From positions 3,472,001 through 3,536,000 of the forward strand of contig NC_013929.1 in the NCBI RefSeq assembly GCF_000091305.1: DNA of 64,000 nt. The letters run 5' to 3'. The notes beneath the pieces are model-generated. The model saw nothing but the letters and a program-made list of their open reading frames with translations. It was not told the origin of the DNA and searched no databases. The first letter of the stretch is position 1. Every line of letters starts with the position of its first letter. Below are positions 1 to 8,013 of the stretch, piece by piece. The position numbers and the translations under genes were made by a program. The DNA is from Streptomyces scabiei 87.22 (GTDB lineage Bacteria > Actinomycetota > Actinomycetes > Streptomycetales > Streptomycetaceae).

Positions 1-157
1 CGACATGCTGCCCACCGCCTCCGACCTGGACGACCCGGACGGCTTCGTCCACCGTGAGCAGATGGACTTCTCCGAGCTGGACAAGATGCTCGGCGAGGCC
101 GCGGGCGGCTCCACCGAGAAGCCGGACCTCAAGAAGAAGGACGACGACACCGAGTGA
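1..157 (+). CDS. C-terminal end of a zinc-dependent metalloprotease-like protein (DUF2342), partial
   Basis: The window opens inside a gene read from base 2, and only the last 51 codons are present. They are acidic and end in a Lys/Asp-rich tail before TGA at 155-157. The segment LPTASDLDDPDGF resembles the C-terminus of the DUF2342 family (putative zinc metalloprotease, once called F420-biosynthesis associated). Position supports this: in mycobacteria the DUF2342 gene (Rv3195) lies just before the ThiF-like and ABC1-kinase genes, which follow here. No catalytic motif is in view, so the assignment rests on tail similarity and order. The stop overlaps the GTG start of the next gene (GTGA, 154-157), so the two are probably translationally coupled. 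Confidence 0.6.
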   Translation, partial: DMLPTASDLDDPDGFVHREQMDFSELDKMLGEAAGGSTEKPDLKKKDDDTE

Positions 158-669
158 GCCTGCACGACGACGCGGTCCTCGTACTCAAGAGCTACGAGGA
201 CCAGGCCGAGCTGCGCCAGGCGTACCTCGACCACCTCGCCGCCCACCCGGACGGCATGTGGAAGGCGTGCGGCGACGGGCACATCACGGCGAGCGGCCTG
301 GTGATCGATCCCGAGCGCGGCCGGGTGCTGCTCACGCTCCACAGGAAGCTGCGCATGTGGCTCCAGATGGGCGGCCACTGCGAGCCCGGGGACAGCACGC
401 TCGCGGGCTCCGCCCTGCGCGAGGCGACGGAGGAGTCCGGCATCGCGGGCCTGACGCTCCTGCCCGGCGGTCCGGTCCGGCTCGACCGCCATCACACGCC
501 GTGCGCCTGGCACCTCGACGTCCAGTACGCCGCCCTCGCCCCCGTCGGCGCCGTCGAGGCGATCAGCGACGAGTCCCTCGACCTGCGCTGGTTCCCCTAC
601 GCCGAGGTCCCGGCCGTCGCCGACGACTCGGTCGTACGTCTGCTGGACGCCGCACGCGCACGGCTCTGA
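154..669 (+). CDS. NUDIX hydrolase
   Basis: A 171-residue NUDIX-fold hydrolase. The Nudix box spans about residues 75-97: GHCEPGDSTLAGSALREAT followed by EESG, keeping the REx2EE metal-binding core. NUDIX proteins hydrolyse nucleoside diphosphates linked to another group; nothing here identifies the substrate. The N-terminal part (SYEDQAELRQAYLDHL) is typical of a Streptomyces NUDIX group in which the domain follows a short helical extension. The start is GTG 154, overlapping the upstream stop by four bases. A strong hairpin at 767-799 ends the transcription unit. Confidence 0.9.
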   Translation: MSLHDDAVLVLKSYEDQAELRQAYLDHLAAHPDGMWKACGDGHITASGLVIDPERGRVLLTLHRKLRMWLQMGGHCEPGDSTLAGSALREATEESGIAGLTLLPGGPVRLDRHHTPCAWHLDVQYAALAPVGAVEAISDESLDLRWFPYAEVPAVADDSVVRLLDAARARL

Positions 670-766
670 CGTCGCTCTTCGGCGTCGCTCGTCGGTGTGG
701 CGTCGGCGGGCGGCGGGTGTGCTGCCGGTGGATGGTGGGCATGCCCCCGCCGGGGGGACGGACACA

Positions 767-799
767 GTAAGGGGCGTCCGCCAGGCGGACGCCCCTTAC
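767..799. terminator. Bidirectional intrinsic terminator hairpin
   Basis: A perfect inverted repeat: GTAAGGGGCGTCCGCC at 767-782 pairs with 784-799. It sits between the NUDIX gene (+) and the AIM24 gene (-), which converge. The outer arms are A/T-containing, so it can serve both directions. Confidence 0.85.
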
Positions 800-824
800 C
801 CGTGTGCCGACGCGCGTGCCGTCG

Positions 825-1577
825 TCAGTTGCGGCTGCCCCCGAGGGAGTTGCCGCTCAGACCGCCGCCGCCCATGCCGAACTGCCCGAGCACCCCGGAC
901 GTGCGCAGATGCTGCGGCGGCAGCAGCTCGCTCGGCTGCACCAGGACGTGCCCGTGGCCGCCGAAGTGCATCTCCCAGCCCTCCCCGGTGGAGCCCCTGC
1001 GGCGCCAAACGGCGGACGTCGAGGTCGGCGCCTGGAGCTGGGTCCGCAGCGAGGTGGACCAGGCGATGACGGCGTCCGAGTCGACGCAGATGTTCTTCTC
1101 GGGCGTCACTTCCAGGGCGAGCGGCGCCCCCGAGGTCATCAGGACGACCTTGCCGCCACCGGACAGCTCCAGGTTGTACGCCCCGGCCGAGGCCACCTCG
1201 ACGGCGCTGTCCACGGCGACGATGCCAACGTTCAGGGAGCCGTCGAAGGCGAGGACGGCGGAGGAGTCGACGGTGATGCCGCCGCCGACCTCCATGATGT
1301 GCAGGTACTGCGCGAAGTTGGCGAGGTACACGACCCCGTTGCCCTTGCAGCGCATGAGTTCGAGGCGCTCACCGGTCATCCGCTCGGCGTTGCGCCAGCT
1401 GCGGTTGCGGTACTGGCTGTCGAAGTCGACCTGCCCCTCGAAGGCGACCATGGCGCCCTGGCGGGCCAGGACCGGGCTGCTGCCGATGGTGATGTCGGTC
1501 TTGAGCAGCTGCGGGTTCTGCAGTGTGTAGCGCTCGGTGTGGTTCACCGGGATGTGCGCGAAGAGCGTGCTGTGCAT
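825..1577 (-). CDS. AIM24 family protein
   Basis: A 250-residue AIM24-family (TIM-like beta-prism) protein, third gene of a TerD/AIM24 operon. Family features include the QxPQLLKTDI opening, ARQGAMVAFEGQVDF near residue 40, the LMRCKGNGVVYLANF segment near 75-90 and a glycine-rich C-terminus. The bacterial function is not established; the yeast namesake is mitochondrial. It starts 27 bases after the stop of the second AIM24 gene. The C-terminal GGGGLSGNSLGG tail is low complexity. No signal peptide or membrane segment is seen, so it is probably cytosolic. Confidence 0.9.
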   Translation of the reverse strand: MHSTLFAHIPVNHTERYTLQNPQLLKTDITIGSSPVLARQGAMVAFEGQVDFDSQYRNRSWRNAERMTGERLELMRCKGNGVVYLANFAQYLHIMEVGGGITVDSSAVLAFDGSLNVGIVAVDSAVEVASAGAYNLELSGGGKVVLMTSGAPLALEVTPEKNICVDSDAVIAWSTSLRTQLQAPTSTSAVWRRRGSTGEGWEMHFGGHGHVLVQPSELLPPQHLRTSGVLGQFGMGGGGLSGNSLGGSRN

Positions 1578-1604
1578 GGTGTGCTGTTCTCCTCTCGGCC
1601 CCGG

Positions 1605-2294
1605 TCAGCCACGGATCTTGAAACGGTCGCCGGTGTCCTCACTGGGCTGGACGACCACGAAGCCTCGTCCCTTGAAACCGATCTGGAAGGCTTCGCCGCT
1701 GCCCCGGCCGATCAGCGCACTGGCCTTGATGGTGCGGCGGGCCTTCATGTCGAGGCCGTCGGTCCAGGCGATCAGCGCGTCCGGGTCGACGTACGTCTCC
1801 CGTTCGGCGCAGTCGAGGGAGATCGGCACGCCCCGGCTGACCAGGGCGACCCAACCGGTGCCGCGGATCACGAGGTTGGTCAGGCCCGAGCCGGAGAGCT
1901 TGGCGAGGCCCTTGACCGGCTCGATGGTGAGCTGGAGCGAGGCGTCGCAGGCCAGGAGCGTGGGGCCGTTGACGGACAGGGCCTCGTTGTTCAGGTGGAG
2001 GATGAGGACGTCGCCGCCGTAGTCGGCGAGGTACAGGTCCCCGTCGCCGCGGCAGAGCATGAGCTTGCCGCCCTCGCCGCTGACCATCTCCTCCGCGCTG
2101 CGCCGCAGGGTGGCGGGCGGGCCGTCGAACTGTACGTAGCCGTCGTACGCGATCATCGAGCCGGCCTTGGCCAGGAGGTCCTGGCCGGTGACCATGGTGA
2201 CCTTGAGCGTCTTGGAGCTGTGCACGCTCATACGGACGCCGGTGGCGGCGGAGCGGTGGGCGTTGAGTGTCTGGAGGTCCATGCTCTGCCTCAC
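1605..2294 (-). CDS. AIM24 family protein
   Basis: A second AIM24-domain protein of up to 229 residues, paralogous to its downstream neighbour. It shares the QDLLAKAGSMIAYDGYVQFDG and LMLCRGDGDLYLADYG segments and ends in the GRGFVVVQPSE motif common to this operon. GTG 2294 overlaps the upstream stop in a GTGA, which favours coupled translation. ATG 2282 (MDLQTL) is the alternative start and would shorten the protein by four residues. Function is unknown, but the company of a TerD-AIM24 fusion suggests a shared assembly. Confidence 0.9.
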   Translation of the reverse strand: MRQSMDLQTLNAHRSAATGVRMSVHSSKTLKVTMVTGQDLLAKAGSMIAYDGYVQFDGPPATLRRSAEEMVSGEGGKLMLCRGDGDLYLADYGGDVLILHLNNEALSVNGPTLLACDASLQLTIEPVKGLAKLSGSGLTNLVIRGTGWVALVSRGVPISLDCAERETYVDPDALIAWTDGLDMKARRTIKASALIGRGSGEAFQIGFKGRGFVVVQPSEDTGDRFKIRG

Positions 2295-3907
2295 ACCTCG
2301 AAGGGCTGGACGACGACGAAGTTGCCGGGCGCGCCGCGGAACTGGAGGTTGACGGCCTCCTGGGTCTGCCGGGCGTACCCGGAGCGGCGCAGCCTGAGCG
2401 AGGTGGTGGTGACGGCCTGCGCTCCCGCGGACCAGGCGATGACGGCGTTGCCGTCGACGTAGGTGGCCGGGCCGACGGGCAGGACGACGGGGACGCCGCG
2501 CGTCTTGACGACGACCGCGCCAGTGCCGGAGAAGAGCATGCTGAACAGGCCGCCGCCCGGCAGGCCCGCGCCCTCGATCCGGCGGACCTCCGTGTCCAGG
2601 GCCTCGTCGAAGGCGAGGACGCCCGGCGCGCTGGTGTAGAGCTGCTCGTTCTCCAGGCGGATGACGAAGAGGTGGCTGCCCTCGTCCGCGAGGAACACCT
2701 CACCGTCTCCGGAACAGCGCATCAGGGACATGCCCTGGCCGGTCAGCTGGCCCGTCAGCTTGCCGAGCAGGCCGGAACCCTTGTGGGCGAAGTCGATGTC
2801 GCCCTGGTAGGCGACCATGCTGCCCTGCTTGGCGAGGATGTTGGCGCCCTTGGTGAGCGTCGTCCGCACCAGTTGCGGATTCTGCTCGGTCCAGCGGTCC
2901 CCGACGGGTGCCTCGGAGTACTTCGTCAGAACGGCCCTCAGTCCCGCCTCCGGCGGCACCGGCGCGAGCTGCGTGCCACCGCCGAAGGGCTGGGCCTGCC
3001 CCGGGAAGGCGCCGGGAGCGCCGGGGGGCGTGAACGGTCCGCCCTGCGGGGCGGCGCCGGGGGGCGTGAAGGGGCCGCCCTGGGGCGGCGCACCCGGAGG
3101 AGTGAAGGGACCTCCCTGGGGCGGCGCGCCGGGCGGGGTGAACGGGCCACCCTGCGGGGCCGGCGGTGCCGGGGGCGGGACCGTGCTGGCGGGCGGCATG
3201 TGCAGGGGCGCGGCGATGGTCGGCGCGGCGTGCACGGAGGGGGAGGGCGCGGGGGGCGCGTATCCCTGCGGGGGCACCGGGGCCGGAGCCGCCGGAGCGG
3301 CGGGGGCGCCGAACGCGGGTGGGGCGAAGCCGGGGGCGGCACCGGACTGCGGCGGCTGCGGTGCGGCGGCCGGCTCCTCCTCGGCGACCTCGCCGCCGAA
3401 GTTCTTCAGCAGCGCGTCGAGGCCGCCGTCGAAACCCTGTCCGACGGCCGCGAACCGCCACACGTCCTTCAGGTAGAAGTCGCCCAGCATCACGGCACGC
3501 TCGGTGGAGAACTCCGAGCCGTCGAACGGGTACCGGGCCACCTCCTCGCCGCCCGCGACGATACGGACGTACCCGGGGGCGATCTGCGACATCTGGCCGT
3601 TGCCGTCGATGGTCGCCGTGAAGGACAGCTTCTGGATCTGGGGCGGGATCCTGTCCAGAGTGACGCGGAAGGACTCCGTGTCACCGGACTGCGCACCCAG
3701 GAGCTGGATCGACTCCTCGGGGGACTTCGGCTGGTTGAAGAAGACGAAGTAGCGGTCGTCCGACAGCCGTTCGTCGGCGTCGAGACCGAAGCAGCTGATG
3801 TCGAAGGTCAGCCCGGGGCCGGAGATCTGTACGCCTACGTACAGATCCGTACCCGCGGTGAGGTCACTGATCTTGGCCTTGTGGCCGCGTTGGAATTCCC
3901 TGGCCAT
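2291..3907 (-). CDS. TerD-domain / AIM24-domain fusion protein
   Basis: A 538-residue two-domain protein, first gene of the operon. Residues about 1-180 form a TerD (tellurium-resistance, Ca2+-binding) domain. The acidic GLDADERLSDDRYFVFFNQ segment, LDRIPPQIQKLSF and the terminal RAVMLGDFYLKDVWRF are visible. Residues about 185-320 are a proline/glycine/alanine linker with repeats of GGPFTPPGAPPQ. Residues about 325-538 are an AIM24 domain ending FVVVQPFEV. TerD proteins occur in stress and phage-associated operons; a fusion to AIM24 suggests AIM24 may be the effector or scaffold. ATG 3907 follows a GGGGGACGG purine stretch. The operon order is fusion, AIM24, AIM24. Confidence 0.9.
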   Translation of the reverse strand: MAREFQRGHKAKISDLTAGTDLYVGVQISGPGLTFDISCFGLDADERLSDDRYFVFFNQPKSPEESIQLLGAQSGDTESFRVTLDRIPPQIQKLSFTATIDGNGQMSQIAPGYVRIVAGGEEVARYPFDGSEFSTERAVMLGDFYLKDVWRFAAVGQGFDGGLDALLKNFGGEVAEEEPAAAPQPPQSGAAPGFAPPAFGAPAAPAAPAPVPPQGYAPPAPSPSVHAAPTIAAPLHMPPASTVPPPAPPAPQGGPFTPPGAPPQGGPFTPPGAPPQGGPFTPPGAAPQGGPFTPPGAPGAFPGQAQPFGGGTQLAPVPPEAGLRAVLTKYSEAPVGDRWTEQNPQLVRTTLTKGANILAKQGSMVAYQGDIDFAHKGSGLLGKLTGQLTGQGMSLMRCSGDGEVFLADEGSHLFVIRLENEQLYTSAPGVLAFDEALDTEVRRIEGAGLPGGGLFSMLFSGTGAVVVKTRGVPVVLPVGPATYVDGNAVIAWSAGAQAVTTTSLRLRRSGYARQTQEAVNLQFRGAPGNFVVVQPFEV

Positions 3908-3986
3908 GCGTTACGACCGTCCCCCATCCCGAAAGTGCGTGCGCCTGCGAGTGCGTCGCGTCAGGCTAACCGCAAAGTCGTGAAGC

Positions 3987-4012
3987 GTACGAGGCTGGTA
4001 CAGAGACGGTAC
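3987..4012 (-). promoter_or_regulatory. Candidate operator: three GTAC motifs spaced 11 bp apart
   Basis: GTAC occurs at 3987-3990, 3998-4001 and 4009-4012, exactly 11 bp apart and so on one helical face. It lies 80-105 bp upstream of the TerD-AIM24 start. The surrounding 243 bp (3908-4150) holds no gene. The regulator is unknown. Confidence 0.3.
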
Positions 4013-4150
4013 AAAAGCGCGACTTCGGTCACGGCTCCCACAAACGCACACACATGCGGGGCGTCCCTTCCGTGATGCTCTCCTCCGGGCCGCCGCGCGC
4101 CCGCGGAGCACGGGCCGAACCGCGTTCCGGCGAGCGGCCGGGGAACGATG

Positions 4151-4747
4151 TCACTCGTCCGGGGCGAGCGGCAGGTGCGGCAGCCGGTCGGCGGCGACCA
4201 CCCCTTCGAGGTAGCCACGCGCCCGCTCGGTGCGCGGATACTCCTCCAGCAGCTGCCAGAAACGGGGACCGTGCCCCGGTACGAGCAGGTGTGCGAGTTC
4301 ATGGAGAAGGACGTAGTCGACGACGTACTCGGGCATCCCCTGCAGCCGGTGCGACAGACGGATGCTGCCCTCGGCGGGGGTGCAGGAGCCCCAGCGGGTG
4401 TTCTGGTTGGTGACCCACCGCACGGAGGCGGGGCGGGCGCGACCACCGAAGAACTGGTCCGAGAGCCGCTCGGCGCGCTCCGTCAGTTCGGTGTCCCCGA
4501 GACGCCGTTTGCTTTCCTGCGCCGCCAGCTTGTCGAGCATGACGGTCACCCAGCGTTGCTCCTCGGCCTCGGACATCCGGGCGGGGATGAGCACGACGGT
4601 GCGATCGCCCTCGCGGTACGCGGAGACGGTTCTACGCCGTCGCGCGCTCCTGCGGACCTCGATCGCGCTCGCTCGTGAGCCGCTCGGCGGCTGGCTCGTC
4701 GTGCTGCGCTGTGGCTTTCCGGCGCGGTGCAGTGGGTCGGCGGGCAC
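4151..4747 (-). CDS. M48-like (YgjP/WSS1-type) zinc metallopeptidase
   Basis: A 198-residue protein of the YgjP/DUF45 gluzincin group. The zinc site is LHELAHLLVPGHGPRFW at about residues 149-165: HELAH supplies two His and the glutamate, and the later GHGPRFW is characteristic. WGSC (about 117-120) precedes it. The first 40 residues are Arg/Ser-rich and look disordered. GTG 4747 is taken as start, but a downstream start is possible because no good ribosome site is seen. It is divergent from the ThiF-like gene across a 218-bp gap holding a DnaA box. Substrate unknown. Confidence 0.8.
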   Translation of the reverse strand: MPADPLHRAGKPQRSTTSQPPSGSRASAIEVRRSARRRRTVSAYREGDRTVVLIPARMSEAEEQRWVTVMLDKLAAQESKRRLGDTELTERAERLSDQFFGGRARPASVRWVTNQNTRWGSCTPAEGSIRLSHRLQGMPEYVVDYVLLHELAHLLVPGHGPRFWQLLEEYPRTERARGYLEGVVAADRLPHLPLAPDE

Positions 4748-4850
4748 GTCCCGACGTTACCCGCTGCACACGGGGGAAGTCCCGCCTCCGGAAGGGTTCG
4801 ATATCGATCCGCCCTCCGAGCGCCGGATTTGTACTACGGATGGCGTTGCC

Positions 4851-4859
4851 TGTGGACAA
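4851..4859 (-). promoter_or_regulatory. DnaA box
   Basis: TGTGGACAA on the plus strand is the complement of TTGTCCACA, the Streptomyces DnaA-box consensus. It lies in the divergent region between the metallopeptidase and the ThiF-like gene. Confidence 0.55.
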
Positions 4860-4965
4860 CTTTCGGCAGGCATCGTCGCGGTCCGTGCATGCTGGCACTC
4901 GCCGGCGAACCGTGCGCTCGCACCGCCGGCACCCAGCGACCGATTCAGAGCTGACGGGGGCCGAG

Positions 4966-6231
4966 ATGCATCCGATGGTGAAGCCCGCGCTCCGGCGCGG
5001 CTGGCGGGACCTCAACACCGTGCAGTTCGGTCTGGCACCGGCACACGCCATGGTGCTGGGCCCGATGGACACGGCGACCGGCAGTTTTCTCTCCCTGCTG
5101 GACGGGACACGCGGGCTGCCGCTCCTGCGCGAAGAGGGACGCCGGATGGGGTTGCCGGACGGCCATGTGGACGGGCTGGTGGACCGGCTCACCCGGTCCG
5201 GCCTGCTGGACGACGCGACGGGCGGCGGTCCGGCGGCGGACGAGTTGCGCGGCAAACGCGAGGTCATGGAGCGGCTGCGTCCCGACTCCGCCGCGCTCTC
5301 GCTGATCGCGTCCGAACCGGGTGACTCCTTGAAACGCCTGGCGGCACGCCGGTCACTGAGAGTGCAGGTACGGGGTGCGGGCAGGGTGGGCGCGGCACTC
5401 GCCTCCCTGCTCGCGGCCGCCGGCGTCGGCGAGGTGGACGTTCGCGATGTCGGCCGGGTCGAGCCGTGGGACGTGACGCCCGGTGGCCTGCCGGCCGAGT
5501 CGATCGGTGAGCGCCGCGACATGGCCGCGCGCCGCGCCGCCCGCCACGCGGCACCCGATCGCCCGCCCCGTCGCCGCCGCGGGGCCCGGCAGCACGCGCA
5601 CCCGGCCGAGGACACGCCGATGGACCGTCTGCGCGACGAGCCGGGCTTCTCCCTGGTGGTGCTCGCCCCGCGTGCCGGTGTCGACGTCCACGCTCCGAAG
5701 CCGTCGGCCGCCGAACCGCTCATCACCTCGGGCACACCGCATCTCTATGCCGGCGTGGTGGAGGGGACCGGCGTGGTCGGCCCGCTGGTCCTGCCCGGCG
5801 AGACGGGATGTGCGGGCTGCCTCGACCAGAGCCGTGCCGACCGCGACGAGACCTGGCCGCGGCTGGTCGCGCAGTGGCGCTCCGGCCGCCCCCATCAGCT
5901 CGAAGCCTGTGATGTCACGCTGGCCACGACCGTCGCGGGACTGGCCGCGGGGCATGCGCTCGCGTTCCTCGACGGGCAGCTGCCGTCCAGCGCGGGAGCC
6001 CGCTGGGAGGTCTCCGCACCGGGCTTCGACTGGCACCCGCGCCCGGTGTGGCCGCACGCCGCGTGCTCCTGCTCGGCCGCCGAGAACGGCGACAGTGCGA
6101 AAGGTAACGGGGAACACACCCCGAAGGAGGGGGAGGCGCGCGCGACAATGGCGGAGCAACAGCGGTCAACGAGGTTGTCCCGCAAGGCACACGCGGCACG
6201 GCCTGCTGGGACTTGGAGGGCGCATGTCTGA
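4966..6231 (+). CDS. ThiF/E1-like protein (cyclodehydratase-like)
   Basis: A 421-residue protein with a ThiF/E1-type Rossmann region. A degenerate nucleotide-binding stretch (VRGAGRVGAALASLLAAAGVG) lies near residue 130, followed by the VEPWDVTPGGL segment. Paired cysteines (GCAGC at about 285 and ACSCS near the C-terminus) may bind zinc. Related actinobacterial proteins are annotated as E1 or TOMM cyclodehydratase-like, but no precursor peptide or azoline partner is nearby. ATG 4966 is preferred to upstream in-frame starts because GGGGG precedes it and the upstream residues look non-coding. The 3' end overlaps the ABC1-kinase start by 8 bases. Confidence 0.75.
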   Translation: MHPMVKPALRRGWRDLNTVQFGLAPAHAMVLGPMDTATGSFLSLLDGTRGLPLLREEGRRMGLPDGHVDGLVDRLTRSGLLDDATGGGPAADELRGKREVMERLRPDSAALSLIASEPGDSLKRLAARRSLRVQVRGAGRVGAALASLLAAAGVGEVDVRDVGRVEPWDVTPGGLPAESIGERRDMAARRAARHAAPDRPPRRRRGARQHAHPAEDTPMDRLRDEPGFSLVVLAPRAGVDVHAPKPSAAEPLITSGTPHLYAGVVEGTGVVGPLVLPGETGCAGCLDQSRADRDETWPRLVAQWRSGRPHQLEACDVTLATTVAGLAAGHALAFLDGQLPSSAGARWEVSAPGFDWHPRPVWPHAACSCSAAENGDSAKGNGEHTPKEGEARATMAEQQRSTRLSRKAHAARPAGTWRAHV

Positions 6232-7579
6232 TCTTCCCCGCAAGGCGGTCACCCGGACCGCCAAGCTCGCCGCGCTTCCGCTCGGCATCGCCGGCCGGGC
6301 CACCTGGGGACTCGGCAAGCGGATCGTCGGTGAGTCGGCGGAGCTCGTGGGCCGCGAACTCCAGCAGCGCACGGCGGAGCAGCTGTTCAAGGTCCTGGGC
6401 GAGCTGAAGGGCGGTGCGATGAAGTTCGGGCAGGCCCTGTCCGTGTTCGAGTCGGCGCTCCCCGAGGAGGTCGCGGGCCCCTACCGCGCGGCTCTGACGA
6501 AACTCCAGGACGCAGCTCCCCCGATGCCGACCCGTACGGTGCACTCCGTACTGGAGGAACGCATGGGGGAGGACTGGCAGAAGCTGTTCCTGGAGTTCGA
6601 GGAGAAGCCGGCCGCCGCGGCCTCGATCGGCCAGGTCCACCGCGCGGTCTGGCACGACGGCCGCGCGGTCGCGGTGAAGGTGCAGTACCCGGGCGCGGGC
6701 GAGGCCCTGCTCTCCGACCTCGGCCAGCTCAGCCGGTTCGCACGCCTGCTGGGCCCGCTGATCCCCGGGATGGACATCAAACCGCTCATCGCGGAGCTGC
6801 GGGACCGGGTCTCCGAGGAACTCGACTACGGCCTGGAGGCCCAGGCCCAGCAGGCGCACGCGGAGGAGTTCGCGGACGACCCGGACGTCGTGGTCCCGGC
6901 CGTGGTGCACCAGTGCGAGCAGGTGCTGGTGACCGAATGGATGGAGGGCACCCCCCTGTCCGAGGTGATCACCGACGGCACTCAGGAGCAGCGTGACCGG
7001 GCGGGCCAGCTGCTGACCCGCTTCCTGTTCTCCGGTCCGGCCCGCACCGGGCTCCTGCACGCCGACCCGCATCCGGGCAACTTCCGTCTCCTGCCGGACG
7101 AGAAGCTCGGCTGGCGCCTCGGCGTCCTGGACTTCGGCACGGTGGACCGGCTGCCGGGCGGCCTGCCGGCCACGATCGGCGCGGCCCTTCGGCTGACGAT
7201 CGAGGGCGAGGCGGAAGCCGTCTACGAGATGCTCCGCGCGGAGGGATTCGTCAAGGAGTCGATAGACCTGGATCCGGACGCGGTCCTCGACTATCTGCAC
7301 CCGATCATCGAACCGGTCCGCGCCGACGAGTTCTCCTTCGCCCGCGGCTGGATGCGCAGTCAGGCCGCCCGCATCGCCGACCCCCGCTCCCCCGCGCATC
7401 AGCTGGGCAAGCAGCTGAACCTGCCCCCGTCCTACCTCCTCATCCACCGGGTGACGCTGAGCACCATCGGTGTCCTGTGCCAACTCGGCGCGACGGTCCG
7501 CATGCGCGACGAACTGGAGGAGTGGCTGCCCGGTTTCCTGACCGACGAGGAGGAGGACGAGTCGGCCGCGGAGGCGTGA
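6224..7579 (+). CDS. ABC1/UbiB (AarF) family atypical kinase
   Basis: A 451-residue ABC1/ADCK/UbiB-family atypical kinase. Visible motifs are the family hallmark KxGQ (MKFGQALS, about 66-73), the Ala-rich nucleotide loop AAAASIGQVHRA (about 127-138), the catalytic lysine in VAVKVQYPG (about 150), HADPHPGNF (about 280) and LDFG (about 301). These proteins act in quinone or lipid metabolism in other organisms; the target here is unknown. GGAGGG lies three bases before ATG 6224. It overlaps the ThiF-like stop and sits in the same place as mycobacterial Rv3197, next to whiB7. Confidence 0.92.
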   Translation: MSDLPRKAVTRTAKLAALPLGIAGRATWGLGKRIVGESAELVGRELQQRTAEQLFKVLGELKGGAMKFGQALSVFESALPEEVAGPYRAALTKLQDAAPPMPTRTVHSVLEERMGEDWQKLFLEFEEKPAAAASIGQVHRAVWHDGRAVAVKVQYPGAGEALLSDLGQLSRFARLLGPLIPGMDIKPLIAELRDRVSEELDYGLEAQAQQAHAEEFADDPDVVVPAVVHQCEQVLVTEWMEGTPLSEVITDGTQEQRDRAGQLLTRFLFSGPARTGLLHADPHPGNFRLLPDEKLGWRLGVLDFGTVDRLPGGLPATIGAALRLTIEGEAEAVYEMLRAEGFVKESIDLDPDAVLDYLHPIIEPVRADEFSFARGWMRSQAARIADPRSPAHQLGKQLNLPPSYLLIHRVTLSTIGVLCQLGATVRMRDELEEWLPGFLTDEEEDESAAEA

Positions 7580-7587
7580 GCGGTTCG

Positions 7588-7616
7588 CGCGGCGGCCTGG
7601 TCGGCCGCCCGCGCGA
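7588..7616. terminator. Probable terminator hairpin between convergent genes
   Basis: A GC-rich inverted repeat (GCGCGGCGGCC pairing with GGCCGCCCGCGC, one bulge) lies between the kinase gene (+) and the small zinc-ribbon gene (-). Confidence 0.5.
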
Positions 7617-7654
7617 TCCCGGCCCGAGGAAAGGCACGGGAATCGGACCAGGGT

Positions 7655-7864
7655 TCACCACCAGGCCGAGTCCAGTCGTCCCTCGATGGCCCGCAGGTTC
7701 TCCCGGGTGCAGTTCTCGCAGAAGTAGTGCCGTCGGCCGTGCTCCACGGAACAGATCCACAGGGGCTGAGGGGCTACGGCGGTGATGCCGCAGCGGGCGC
7801 ACACGAGGCTGTGGGGTTCTGCGGTCGAGCCGCTGTTGTCGCTGTCTCCGGAAAGACTCGTCAC
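7655..7864 (-). CDS. Small zinc-ribbon protein, conserved hypothetical
   Basis: A 69-residue protein with two CxxC pairs (CARC near residue 22 and CENC near 49) and extra Cys/His between them (WICSVEHGRRHYFC). It could therefore bind one or two zinc ions. Function is unknown; the layout resembles small actinobacterial zinc ribbons. The start is GTG 7864. It lies downstream of the wblC transcription unit but is separated from it by a strong hairpin at 7911-7946. Confidence 0.75.
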   Translation of the reverse strand: MTSLSGDSDNSGSTAEPHSLVCARCGITAVAPQPLWICSVEHGRRHYFCENCTRENLRAIEGRLDSAWW

Positions 7865-7910
7865 TCGGCGACGATAGCCCCGCGCTCCGCGGATCCGTGG
7901 TCACCACGCA

Positions 7911-7946
7911 CCGCGGGGGCCGGCCCGTTCGGACCGGCCCCCGCGG
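7911..7946 (-). terminator. Terminator of the wblC transcription unit
   Basis: A perfect 13-bp stem (CCGCGGGGGCCGG at 7911-7923 with 7934-7946) and a 10-base loop, just downstream of the small gene that overlaps wblC. No clear U-tract follows. Confidence 0.65.
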
Positions 7947-8013
7947 GGAGTCACTGCTGTCGGTGGTTCTGCTGTGCCCGGCCGGGCCGGCTATGCCGGT
8001 TGCCGTGCGGCCG

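Noticed and set aside
54..770. Long ORFs overlapping the first genes in other frames
   Set aside because: They are Arg/Pro-rich products of high-GC third-position bias; the NUDIX frame explains the region.
804..4075. Plus-strand ORFs of 552 and 602 codons opposite the TerD/AIM24 operon
   Set aside because: They mirror real minus-strand domains, have no motif or ribosome site, and are antisense shadows.
4966..6231. A RiPP (TOMM) biosynthetic cluster around the ThiF-like protein
   Set aside because: No precursor peptide, dehydrogenase or YcaO gene is nearby, and the gene sits in a conserved housekeeping order.
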